Source: Apiosordaria backusii (lineage: Eukaryota; Ascomycota; Sordariomycetes; Sordariales; Lasiosphaeriaceae). From it: a DNA stretch of 64,000 nt. The stretch spans positions 1 through 64,000 of the forward strand of contig JAUKTV010000002.1 in the NCBI GenBank assembly GCA_030549205.1, in the 5' to 3' direction. Each line of letters opens with the position of its first letter. Position 1 is the first letter of the stretch. A program made the translations under genes and the position numbers. Positions 43,001 to 53,637 of the stretch are shown here, piece by piece. The notes beneath the pieces were generated by a model that saw only the letters and a program-made list of their open reading frames with translations, was not told where the DNA came from and searched no databases.

Positions 43001-45387
43001 TCGTATCCAAGCTGATGAACAAGCTGGTGGGTGAGAGGGACTACTCCGCGCAGGAGATCTGCCACATCCTGCTGGGCCTTCCTCTCCAGGACGACAGCCG
43101 GGTGGTGCAGAGCGTGGACTGCCGGCCCCGCGAGCGACACGCCCGGCCCATCGACATCACTGCTGACGGCGAAGTCGAGGAATCCTCGAATGTCTACGAC
43201 AAATACCTCAACCGGCCGGCACACATGGAGGAGGTGACGTACTTTGACTTCCTTGAGAACTGGAACTTCAAGGCCCGCGATCCTTCGAGATGGGCTGTGT
43301 GGCAACCTCCTGCGCGGCCCAGGGTTTTGTACTACTACCCCAGATACAAGCCTGTTCGCTCGCACCAGCAGTGGCCTAATTTCTGCCGTATTAAGCTCCT
43401 GCTTAACCATCCTCACCGCCAACCCACGGATCTTTTACGAGCCGACAACCTGCTGTTTGAAACCTACGAGGTCGCCTACAGGCACTGCGCCATTCATCAC
43501 GACCACCCCGACGACCATTATGGCGTCGAGGACGAGGAGGAACCCGAGCCTGACGAGGAGCTGTTTGAGCCTGGCGGTGATGTGGTTGATATCACCCTTG
43601 AGGATTGGCACGAGATGGCACGTATGGTACCTGACCTCGAGCTTCCCCAGGAGGAGGCAGATTTACTCGGCCGCCGCGACATCGACGTAAACTACGACTG
43701 GACCCGCCACATCGGCCTTTATTCCCACGAGCTGTTTAACGACGGAACCTATTGGACCGAGCTCCGGGGGGATTCTCCCGGCAATTACAACGTCGAGCAG
43801 CTCCCGCGCGAGGCCTGTGACACTCTTAACACCGAGCAGCGGCTGGTGTACGACGCCATTCTAGGACACTACAGGGCAACCAACCGAGGTCAGAACCCAG
43901 CCCCGCTCCGGATCCAGGTGGACGGGGGCGGAGGGACCGGCAAGTCGTACATGGTGAAGGTGATCTCCTCTCGCCTGCAAGCCAAAGCAGCCAGGCGCGG
44001 CCAGCCCTCGCCAATCATCCGGGCGGCGCCTACCGGTGTAGCCAGCAACCGGATCACGGGCCAGACCCTCCATTCCCTCTTCCGGCTCCCGGTGGACGGC
44101 AACTACCGCCCGCTCTCGGAAACCCCAACGGTCCTCAGCTCCCTGCAGCGACAGTTTAGGCCGATCCACTACCTCATCATCGACGAGAAGAGCATGCTGG
44201 GGCGGAAAAATCTGGCCTGGATCGATCGGCGGCTCCGTGAGATCTTCCCCGAGCGCCGCGAGCAGTATCTCGGTGGGCTCAGCGTCATCCTCATAGGCGA
44301 TTTCTTCCAGCTCCCCCCTGTCATGAGCAAGCCGCTATACTCTGCGGCGGGTGACTTGCGGGATATGGAGATTGTCGGCCGTAACGTATACCTTTCGTTC
44401 GACAAGTCGGTGTTCTTATCCACGGTCCAGCGCCAGCAGGGTGAGGACCAGGCTCTGTTCCGGCAGGCCCTGCAGGAACTGAGGCAGGCGAAGGTGTCCA
44501 TTCCGTCGTGGGAGCTTCTCACCTCGAGATGTGCGATCAAGCTACCCCCGGCCGAGGTGGAGGCTTTTGATAACGCCCTCCGCATCTTTCCCGTCAAGGC
44601 GCAGGTTGAAGAGTATAACCATCGGCACCTTCTGGGCCTGCGAAGGGCGGTTGTCCAGGTGAACGCGACGCACGAGGGCGCCGGCGCAGACAGGGTCAAG
44701 TCCTCCGACGCCGGCAACCTGGTCAAACGATTGCCTCTTTGTATTGGTTGCCGGGTTATGCTGACGAGGAATCTCTGGGCCAACGTTGGCCTCGTGAACG
44801 GTGCGCAGGGCACCGTATACGACATCTCGTGGGCGGAGGGAGCCAACGTAGAAAACGACCCACCGCAGGTTATCATGGTAGCGTTTGACAACTACACCGG
44901 GCCGCCGTTCCTGTTGCCTAGCGGGGAAGAGCTTCGTGATGGGGCTAGGCCGGTGGTTCCAATCCTCAGGGTCCAACACGTGTTTGTTCTTGGGGCTGGC
45001 ACCGGCCTCCGCAAGCAGTTCCCACTGCTTGTGTGCTACGCCATCACGGTGCACAAGTCACAGGGCATCACTCTCGACAAGGTGGTTTGTGACATCTCCG
45101 AGCCAGAGTTCGCGTCCGGCCTGTCCTACGTAGCTGTTTCCAGGGTCAAAACACTGGATGGCCTGATGTTTGAGTCGCCGTTTGATCGGAGTAGGATATA
45201 TTGCGAAGATCCGATACGGAGCATGCAACTGAAGATAGCTGATTACGAGACAAGGAGGCTGCAGCGGTTGGGTCCACAGGAAGAGGAGGTTGGGTCGAGT
45301 AACATAGGCGGGTATATGAGCTCCGATAGCTCTGACATGGAAGAGGAGGATGACTCGAGCGATACAAGCGATGGCTTTACTGTGTAG
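40022..45387 (+). CDS. Helitron Rep-helicase (HUH nuclease and PIF1-type helicase)
   Basis: Three exons: 40022-40174, 40227-41063 and 41113-45387, about 1755 codons. A TAG at 40761-40763 lies in frame in exon 2, so the copy is probably broken there unless an intron was missed. Two small C-x2-C...C-x2-C zinc modules come first (residues 16-44, and the one from CPRC near 40842). The Helitron N-terminal domain starts near 41113. The HUH motif is SSHAHGLYW (42355-42381) and the catalytic tyrosine motif is YAAKYCSK (42895 on). The helicase has Walker A GGGGTGKS (near 43926-43947), the DEKSM Walker B (near 44180), GDFFQLPPV and VHKSQGITLDKV. The protein would nick and unwind donor DNA for rolling-circle transposition. 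No apurinic endonuclease or OTU domain is seen. Confidence 0.88.
40175..40226 (+). other. Predicted GC-AG intron 1 of the Helitron gene
   Basis: 52 nt, GCGAGT donor, TACTAAC branch point (40209-40215), CCTAG acceptor, phase 0. A GT donor 4 bases later would break the frame. Confidence 0.6.
41064..41112 (+). other. Predicted intron 2 of the Helitron gene
   Basis: 49 nt, GTACGT donor, AACTGAC branch, CATAG acceptor, phase 0. Removal joins FT to VRGQQYKYRGHVVHF, the usual start of the Helitron N-terminal domain. Confidence 0.75.
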
Positions 45388-45643
45388 AGAGAAGATTTAG
45401 TTGTGTAGGTTTAGCTGTAGTTGTAATAAACAGTCTTCAGCAGAACACGGGATTGTTGGCCTCCGGACAGGTTATTGTCGCTTCGTTTACTCCCCACTTG
45501 ACCCCAATTGAGTTTGCTCTCCACATACGCACATGAAATTCGTGCCCGTGTCAAAATTGCCAGGAGCGAGAGTGAGGAAGGAAGCGTCCCGTAGCGCAGC
45601 GAAGGGCCACGCGACTGACGAACGAAGCGACGCTAGCAATTTT
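45388..45643 (+). other. Helitron 3' end: inverted repeat and terminal hairpins
   Basis: Contains the inverse of the 5' end at 45460-45471, a GC-rich stretch rich in GAAGCGA-type motifs, and nested inverted repeats at 45553-45643. A CTAG at 45633-45636 resembles the canonical CTRR end, but the next base is C, not T. Confidence 0.6.
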
Positions 45644-48600
45644 ATTAAAACTATAAAACCGGATACTATTTAATTAAATAAGAAGAAATATTTTACCATT
45701 AAGTATTTAAATTTAAAAAAGGATTGTATTTACTTATTTATAAAATTAATAGAAATATACAATACTTTTTAATATAAAAACTACTATATCCTATACTATA
45801 ATACCTTTAAGAAGCCTATTAAAATCTATATATTTTAAAAAATAAAGACTCTATATACTATTGCCTTTAAAAGTATTATTAGAATTTTAAAAGGATAATT
45901 TTATATAAAGAACTACTTTATTAAATATTACTTTAATATAAAAAGGAACTAAAGATACTTATCTTTTTTATTTTAATTAGAAGACTTTTTAAACTTCTTA
46001 AAAAAAGAAACAGTAAAAGAGACCTAAAATAAAAACAGAAAAGAACTCTTTAATTTAAAACTTAAGCTTAACTAACTATAAAAGGAGTTATTAAAAAATC
46101 CCTTTAACTTATTAAATAATAAAAATAAAAAGAAAAGGGAGAATTTAGAATTGCAATTTATTTTAAAAATCGTTAAAGATAAGAAGGTTTTAAAGCGTAA
46201 GTTTGAAAATAAGGTATATATTTATAAAGATAGCTCTTTTTTTATAAACAGGCTTAAGAAATTAGTTTATAACTTTCCTATTATTTAAGAAAATTAAAGA
46301 CTAATCGACCTTTCCTTTAAATACTATATAAAGATTTAGTTTATTAATAATTAATATAAATATAAAGTAGCTTTTAAATTATATTACCTTAACTTTAAAG
46401 ATTATAATATAATAAATAAACTATTTAATAGATTATACCGATAGGGTTTTATATTTACTATTATCTTTTTAACTGCCTTTAAAACCTTATTCTTTATAAT
46501 CTACTAAACCGTAAAAGGTAAAATAAAAAGCTATTTAATTATTAACCTTTATATAATTAACTGAATTATAATATTAAACTTCTATTTACTATCCTTTATT
46601 TATACTATTATAAAAAAAATATAAAGAAAGGTTTAAATTATAGTAATCAATACTATTAAATTCTTTTATTAATTTTTAATTATAAAAGAAAATAGGCTAA
46701 AACTTACTATTATTTTAAAATATAAAGTAAAAGCTATAAAGGTAACTTCTATAGGTTTTTGCAATTCCCCTTTATATATTTAATAGTAAATAGACTACTT
46801 TATTAAGAAAGTAGGACTTATTTATTATTATATTATATATATTGACAATATTGTTATCTTTTTAAATAATAATAAAGACTATCTTAAGTATATTCAGTAA
46901 GTCTTTAAAATATTTAAAAAGATTAAATTAAGATTGTCTTTTAAAAAGTCTTTTTTAAAATATCTTTTTATTTATTTTCTTAAGTTTAAAGTAAATAGGA
47001 AAGGAATTTCTATTACCGATAAAAAAGCTAAAGCTATTTAAAACATTAAGTTCCCTACCATACTTTAAAATTTTAAAACGTTTATTAAAAAAACCGGATT
47101 TTTTTATTATTTAATAAAAAGATATATTATAAAAATAGATCCTTTATAATAATAAAAGATAAAACTTCTAAAGGCTATTAAAACAGATAACGGTATATAG
47201 ATTTTTAAAGTATAGAAAAAAGGTATTATAAAAAAGCTTATATTCGAACTTACCGATAAAAAGGTAAAATCCTTTAAAAATATTAAAACTGCATTTTATT
47301 TTAAAACCGCTATTATTTACTTTAATCTAATTAAAAAACTATACGTCCTTACTAATATAAGTAAGGATAATTTCGGAATAATCGTTTTCTATTTTAAAGA
47401 AAGATCTATATAAAATAAAGTATCTCCTTTTAATTTAATAAATATTTAACCGGTAATATACTTTAATAAATATATTAGTATAATTAAAAAGAATTATTAG
47501 CTAATAGAGTTTAAAATAGCTACTATAATCTAAATATTAAAGAAGTTTTACCCTATATTAATATCTTTAGATTATCCTATTACTATTATTACCGATTATA
47601 CTGCTTTTAAAGATTTTATTATTAATACTAATATATATATTATAAATAGTATATAGGTAAATTAATAATTACTAATAGCTTATTTTTATTTATTTTAATA
47701 CCGATTTAAAGTACGGTATATTTTAAAGAAAACTAACGTAATTATTAATAACTTTAATTACCTCCTTAGACCTACTTTAAAATACCTTAAAGTGTTTACT
47801 TTCGATAAAATTTACATTACCGGCCTTATAAATAAACTAAAAGGTAATAGGATCTTACAATAATATACTTAATTTTATAACTAACTGTTTTATAAAGGTT
47901 TTATATTAAAGGACCGTTTTTTCTACTTCTTTAAAAAGTTTACTGTTAAATTAAAAAAAGGATATTAATAGGACCCTTACTTTAAGCCTATTATAAATAA
48001 AATCTCTAAAGAAAAGTTCGAAAAACTCTATAATTACTACTTAATAAATAAACTTCTTTACCTTTAAGGATTAAAGACGCTTTAATAACTTTATATACTT
48101 AATAATTATATAAAAGATATCCTTAAATATTACTATAATTGTAACTTTTACTTTAGAATCTTCTAAACTTAATATTAAATTTAAAGAGGCTTCTTTATTT
48201 ATAACCTTAAAAAGAAAATTATAAATTATATCCAATAGTATTTTAAATATTAAATAAATTAAATCGACTAATAAAAGCCTATTAGAAAACTCTAACCTAT
48301 CATTTTCCTTTTAATCCCTTTTTATATTATTATACTTAATATTATTACTAACCTTTTTTTATACTTTAATAAAAACTTACCCTATTAAGTTATTAAATAC
48401 TTAATATTTAATATTTTTTTTATAGTAACCTATAAATTCTTTAAAAAAGGACTAATAATCTTTAAAGTAAATTCTTATATTACTAAAATCTAAAAAAAGA
48501 TCCTTTTTTAGTATCTACTTATTTATAAATAGGAAGTTCCTTTTATAATTATTAGTAATAGAGACCTTTAATAAATAGGAGACTTTTAAAAGGGAATTTA

Positions 48601-49500
48601 GAAATAATTAAAAGTAAAACTTCTTATATCTATTATATATTATTTTTAAATTAATAAATTATCGAAAAGGTATAATTAAATAATTAAAATCGCCTTTCGA
48701 TTTTAAATATAGGAATACTTTAAGGAAGATTAAATAAAGGCTATCCTCTATTTATAAACCCTATTAAATAATTAATACTTTAAAATAATTAAATACTTTC
48801 CAAACGAACTGGTTATTAAAAGAAAGATATGCTTCTTTCTTTTAAAGATAGGCAGTATTTTTAAGGAACCTTAACTTTTCCGAAATATCTTTAAATATAA
48901 TATAAAAATAGCTATAAAGAAATCTATTGAATATATAAAGAAACGATATAATAAGTATTATCGATAAGAGGAATTTACTATTAATAATTAAATAATAATT
49001 AAGCTTTATTAAGGATACTTTATCTTTATAGAATATAGTTAAAAGTTAGCTCTATAATATAAAAGACCCTTTAAAATTAAAGGAAAGCGTTTATTATTAA
49101 TATATAAACTTAAGCTTCTTTTAAACGTTAAGATTTATTTAATTATATTTATTATATTTCTTAAAAAGGTAAACGCTCTTTAAAAAGACTTCTATTAATA
49201 GATACTTTTAAAAGCTATTCCGGTGATTATTAAAGATAATAACCGATATTTCGATGTTTATATAATATATAAAGTCAAAAGGATTGTATTATATAAAGAT
49301 CAAAAAGAAGGAAAACGAATATATTAAGTATATTGGGTTAAATACTTTATTATATATAATATAGAATTAAATAAGGAAGAATTAGAAGAAATAGCCTCCG
49401 AATTTATCCGAAAGTATAAAGTTAAGATTAAGAAGAAAAAGAAGTTAGTTAATAATTAAAGAAAGGATTTAAAGGCGTTTCCCCTTACTTTACTACTTTA
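45644..49500 (+). pseudogene. Gypsy-3 pol remnant (RT, RNase H, integrase)
   Basis: The plus-strand frame reads as Ty3/Gypsy Pol with many stops. RT ends in a YIDNIVIF motif near 46838, where the YIDD aspartate has become asparagine by G-to-A change. The RNase H side holds ITDYTAFKD near 47590. An integrase-like region follows at about 48000-49000, with a weak zinc-binding part. A purine-rich stretch AAAGGAGGGA occurs near 49880. RIP explains both the stops and the D-to-N change. The family differs from Gypsy-1 and Gypsy-2. Confidence 0.75.
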
Positions 49501-49869
49501 AAAAAGAGGTTGGCCTTTAAAAGCTTAGAAAGATTGATCTATTAGTCTAATATATCCTTATAATAAATCTAACCTTATATAAAGAGTAGCTTAAAGAAAA
49601 CTTTAAATAATAACTATTATTTATTTATAAACGGTATTTATTAGTTCTTTTTTTAAAAAGTAAAGGTAAGTAAGGAAAGGCTATATTAGTAAGGACGTTA
49701 GTAGAAATACTTTTTTAAAACTAGAAGTTAAAAGAAAATTAAGCTTTTATTTTATTTTAAGTATTTACCTTTCTTTTATTTATATTACTTTCTTTTATAA
49801 ACTCCTTTTATAATAGTTTATCTTTTTTTAAAGAAGGAAGTATTAAGGAGCTGTAGCCTTTATTTTAAT

Positions 49870-51832
49870 TAAAGGAGGGATAGTATTATAGAAATATCTT
49901 TATAATTAAATTAAATATTTACTTTAACTATTAAAAGGAAGTATTTAAACCTTCTTTACTTAATAAAGTATTTATTGTTAATTAAATATTTAATTGACCG
50001 ATTTAGACTTTATAGAAGCTAAAGATCGGAACTAAAGTTATTAAATACTTTCTTTAATTAGAAAAAACTTACTTAAACTTTTAAACAATATATACCTTTA
50101 CTAGTTATATTAGCCTTACTTTATTTCTATACTTTACTATAGTTAAAGGTAATTATCGATTAAAGTAAGCAGCTACTTTAGGAGTTTACTTTAAAACTTT
50201 ATTGAAGTTTATAATAGTTAATTAAAAGTAGGGTTTAAAACCTTCTTTATAATTATAAGAAACCCTTACTTCTTTAATAAAGGCTTCCTTTCTTTTTTAA
50301 ATAACTAATAAGCTAATTCCTAAGTCTGGTCATTACCTTTACTACCCTGCCTTTATTACTTTACCCTCTCTTTTATTATATCCTTATTTACTTCCTTTCT
50401 TTATTAATCAGCTTTATAATTAACTACGATACTTTAACTTTCTTTAGATTTATCTTTTAGATTCTTATATTTATAATAATCTTTAAATCTTTATTTAAAT
50501 TCTTTAATAAGTAGAATAAGTAAGCTTGTTTTTTATAATTCTACTTCCGAATTTAATAACTTTCCTTTTAATTTGCCCTATATTATAAGTACTTTTAAAA
50601 AAAGTACTAGCGCCTTCTATTATTTAGATTACTATATTTAAAATAACTTCCTTTTTAAATATTATAAAGGAAAAGCCCTTAAAACTATTTAATAGGATTT
50701 ACTTACTTACCTTATAATTAAAGAGATAGTTAAAAATAATATAAAAGCGAATTTCAGTTCTATCGCTTACTAACGTCTCCTTTACTTTTTTACTTACTAT
50801 TATATTATTAAAGAAGCTTTTATTAAAGTCCTTTTATTTTATAATCCGGTCTTCTTTATTAACTTTATAGGTAAGGATATTTATAATGTCTTTATTAATA
50901 AAGAACTATACTATTTTAAAGTATACAATTATAGGAAGTTTGTTAAATAAGTATATAACTCTTTCTTTAATAAGGTCCTTTTTTTTACTAAGTTTTAGTT
51001 AAATCCTTTTATTAAGGAAAATAAATGGTACCTTTTTAAAAGTTCTTTAATAAAGGAAAGTTAAAATTAAAGTGTTTAAGTAGAGAATTTCTATATTAAG
51101 TTCTTTATCGGTAATGTCTTTATTATTTATAATTTTATTAAAAGTTTTAACTTATATATTATTTTTTAATAAAAGTAACTTAAGGAGATTAAAGGACGGC
51201 TAATTTAAAATTTAATAAAGGAACCGGTTATTAAAGAAAAAATTTAACGTAGTCTTTTTTACTTTTAATTAGAAGTTAAGTTCCTTTACTAAGCTATCGT
51301 TATTGAAAATATTATAAGGGACGACTTTTAAAATATCGGCTTATAGTCAGCCAATTATTATATAAAGATTGGCCTTTTTATTACCTTTATTATTTAGAAA
51401 AAACTCTACCATTAAAAATCCCTCTTTTACTATAATAATAGCCTTATAGATATTATCTATAATAAAGGAATTGTTATAAAGGTATATATTATATTTTATA
51501 GTTATTTAAAAAAAAGGGAGCCTTTTAATAATAAAAAGGAGGCTCTTTACTAATTCTATAATATATAAATAGCCTTTCTTAAGATCGATACATTCTTTAA
51601 GAACCTTAAAGAATCTAATATCGAACTTTACTAAATAGCTAAGATCGAAAAGTCTAAAGAAGGTATACCTTTTTCTTTAAAAATAATAAGTAATCTTTAA
51701 TTTAAACAGTAAATAAACCGGAATTTTATAAAGATTATTAAAGTTAAATATATCCTTTACTATAAAGCTAGCCTCCCTATTAGTATTTTTATTATATTAG
51801 CTTTTAAATACAATTTGCTTATTATTATAAAT
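49870..51832 (+). pseudogene. Gypsy-3 region 3' of pol with a possible extra gene, unrecognised
   Basis: About 2 kb between pol and the 3' LTR, more than a Gypsy element needs. From about 50430 to 51830 one plus-strand frame has comparatively few stops for RIP-mutated DNA and so may be a former gene. No motif is recognisable; I cannot tell an envelope-like gene from an unrelated insertion. Confidence 0.4.
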
Positions 51833-52459
51833 TGTTGAAATACAGCACTTAGTTGTGGACTTTAAGTTGTGGACTTTACAGTGTATTTTGGCCTGTAACC
51901 TACAGGGCCAACAACAACCAATGGCTTGGAATCACAGCGCTCACCAACACTCTGCCACGGCAATCGCAGTGGTCTTCGGACCCCTGAAGCAGCCCGAAGC
52001 CCCGGGCGGTTAGCGCACTGCAACGGTGAAACGTTAGCACCCTGCACCCTGTAAACGGCTTCCGGCTAGCACACCCAACAATCAGACTTGGCCGGCCGGC
52101 CAAGTCTGCAGCTAGCGGACTCAACGGGCATTCGGGCCCTGGAACGGAGAGAGGTTCGGAGAGCAATACAGGGCCAAAGACCTATAATAGGTCTTGTCCC
52201 TCGCGACTGTTCACTGTGATATTTTCCTAGCTAATAAGTCCATTCAATATACTGGTTCACCACATCTTACAGTGCCTCACAAGCCTATGTTACAGTGTCT
52301 ACCCTCTATATATTGCAGGGCGTCGCCCCTGTAATCCATATTCCTTCAGTGCTCAGCCACTGTCGTATGCTGCAGACAAAGCCCTCTTCGCTCTCAGTGT
52401 TCTGCGCCGTTCCCTGCACAGGTCTATACCTATAGGCCTGTGAGACACCTATCTTAACA
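51833..52459. repeat. Solo LTR inside Gypsy-3, not RIP-mutated
   Basis: 627 bp with TGTT...AACA ends and a TAAAT duplication on both sides (51828-51832 and 52460-52464). Normal base composition in RIP-mutated surroundings, so young. Contains TTGTGGACTTTA twice in tandem near 51852-51880, a 26-bp perfect palindrome at 52083-52108, a 15-bp palindrome GACCTATAATAGGTC, and a TATA-like CTATATATT near 52313. Not related to the other LTRs here. Confidence 0.85.
52083..52108. repeat. 26-bp perfect palindrome in the solo LTR
   Basis: Centre TTGGCCGGCCGGCCAA with arms CAGAC and GTCTG. Every base pairs with its mirror position. Confidence 0.85.
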
Positions 52460-52464
52460 TAAAT

Positions 52465-52978
52465 TAAAAAGGCATTGTTTATTACTTTATTACTTTACTA
52501 TATTATAAGAACTTCCTTTTTTTAAACCCTTTAAGTCGGTCCCCTTTTTATATCCCTATTTTCGATAAAGATGGTATTATTATTAAAATATAGAAGGTAA
52601 AATTACTATATACTTAAGAAAAGAATATTAACAGCTCTGCCAATTTATATTAATTAATTAGCCTTAAAGATCTTTATATTATTATTATAAATATTCTTAT
52701 TTATAATTAATATAAATATAACTATAAAGGAAATCGTAGTTAAAAATAGAACAATAAAGGTAATTGGTATTATATATTTAAATATTTTTAAAAATAATAA
52801 AAAGAGGAGATAATAGATTAGGATAATTATAGAGGATATAAAATATTGGCTAGGTTTTAAAACGGAGTTTTGCACTGCTTTTATTTAAAAGGAAATAATA
52901 TAGGATTTTAAAGAAAAAAATAATAAAAGAAATAACGATTCTTTAAAGGATTAAGAAGCTTTCTTTTATACTAAGTAA
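52465..52978 (+). other. Gypsy-3 tail before the 3' LTR
   Basis: AT-rich RIP-mutated DNA with no gene. Purine-rich stretches precede the LTR, but none is a clear polypurine tract. Confidence 0.4.
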
Positions 52979-53613
52979 TATTATAAAATTCTATATTTTT
53001 ATAGGACTTATCTAACGTTATAGTCTACTTTATATAATTCCTTAAAAGAATCTATAATTTAAAAGCTTTTAAAGAAAGCTCTTTATTTTATTTTTACCTT
53101 TTATTATAAGTTACATTCTATATACAATATAATTATTATATTTTTATTTCTTTTCTTATTCTTTTCTTCTTTCCTATATATAAGCATATTTAATAACCTT
53201 TTCAGCTTTAATTTCCTATAATAAATCTAGCTTTAAAAGATACCTCTATATTTTCCTTTATAAAGGAAGCTCTTATTAAGCCTTCTATTTATATATCTTC
53301 TATATTAACTATAAAAGCTTATATAAAGAACCTCTTTTAAAGCCTTTTTTAAAACCTCCTTTAAAACCCTCTTTTAAAAACCTCCTTAAAGAACCTCTGC
53401 TGGAACCTCCCTTAAAATCTCCTTTAAAAGCCTCCGCTAGAACCTCTCCTAAAACCTCTTCAAGAAGCCTTCTCCAGAGCCTCCCTTAAAACCTCCTCCG
53501 GAACCTCCTCTAAAACCTCCCTTAAAACCTCCCTAGGAACTTGCCTTAGGAACTTCCTTTAAAAGCCTCCTCAAAAACCCCCCACTCAAACTTCCTACCG
53601 GAAGGTTACAATA
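52979..53613 (+). repeat. 3' LTR of Gypsy-3
   Basis: 635 bp. It aligns with 34710-35344 with many C/T and G/A differences. Its tandem 12-13-bp array (53330-53590) is better preserved, with about 20 units such as GAACCTCCTCTAAAACCTCC. Confidence 0.85.
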
Positions 53614-53637
53614 TAATTAGCTATACCTATTCCAATA

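Larger units (their letters stand above)
39477..45643 (+). mobile_element. Helitron (Helentron-like), GC-rich, not RIP-mutated
   Basis: A block of about 6.2 kb with normal base composition between RIP-mutated halves of Gypsy-3. The left end is TCCTGTCCGGAGGACAA. A 12-bp inverted copy, CCTCCGGACAGG, lies at 45460-45471, about 170 bp inside the right end, with further matches beyond. The right end holds a hairpin (AGCGTC 45583-45588, GACGCT 45629-45634) and an outer inverted repeat (AAAATTGCCAG 45553-45563, CTAGCAATTTT 45633-45643). No TSD is seen. Asymmetric inverted repeats of this kind are described for Helentrons. It encodes one large Rep-helicase. The exact ends are uncertain by a few bases. 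Confidence 0.8.
34710..53613 (+). mobile_element. Gypsy-3: RIP-mutated 18.9-kb LTR retrotransposon with nested elements
   Basis: Two 635-bp LTRs (34710-35344 and 52979-53613) are flanked by TAATT on both sides (34705-34709 and 53614-53618), inside the 3' LTR of copia copy C. Terminal TGTTAT and ATAATA (from ATAACA) are inverted repeats. Without the Helitron and the inner solo LTR it is about 12.1 kb, long for a fungal Gypsy element. RT and RNase H motifs on the plus strand define Ty3/Gypsy. All coding regions are destroyed. Confidence 0.85.
26079..53637 (+). mobile_element. Ty1/copia-like copy C, RIP-mutated, carrying U1 and Gypsy-3
   Basis: 5' LTR 26079-26945, internal region 26946-32826 and 33823-33894, 3' LTR 33895-34709 continued at 53619-53637 after Gypsy-3. 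It is the most complete copy; without insertions it is about 7.6 kb. The 5-bp flanks (GATAC left, AAAAT right) do not match convincingly, so the TSD has decayed or the ends were exchanged. Confidence 0.82.

Noticed and set aside
41158..45387. Helicase gene as a host PIF1 gene
   Set aside because: The HUH and Helitron N-terminal domains are fused upstream and the block has transposon ends, so it is a Helitron.
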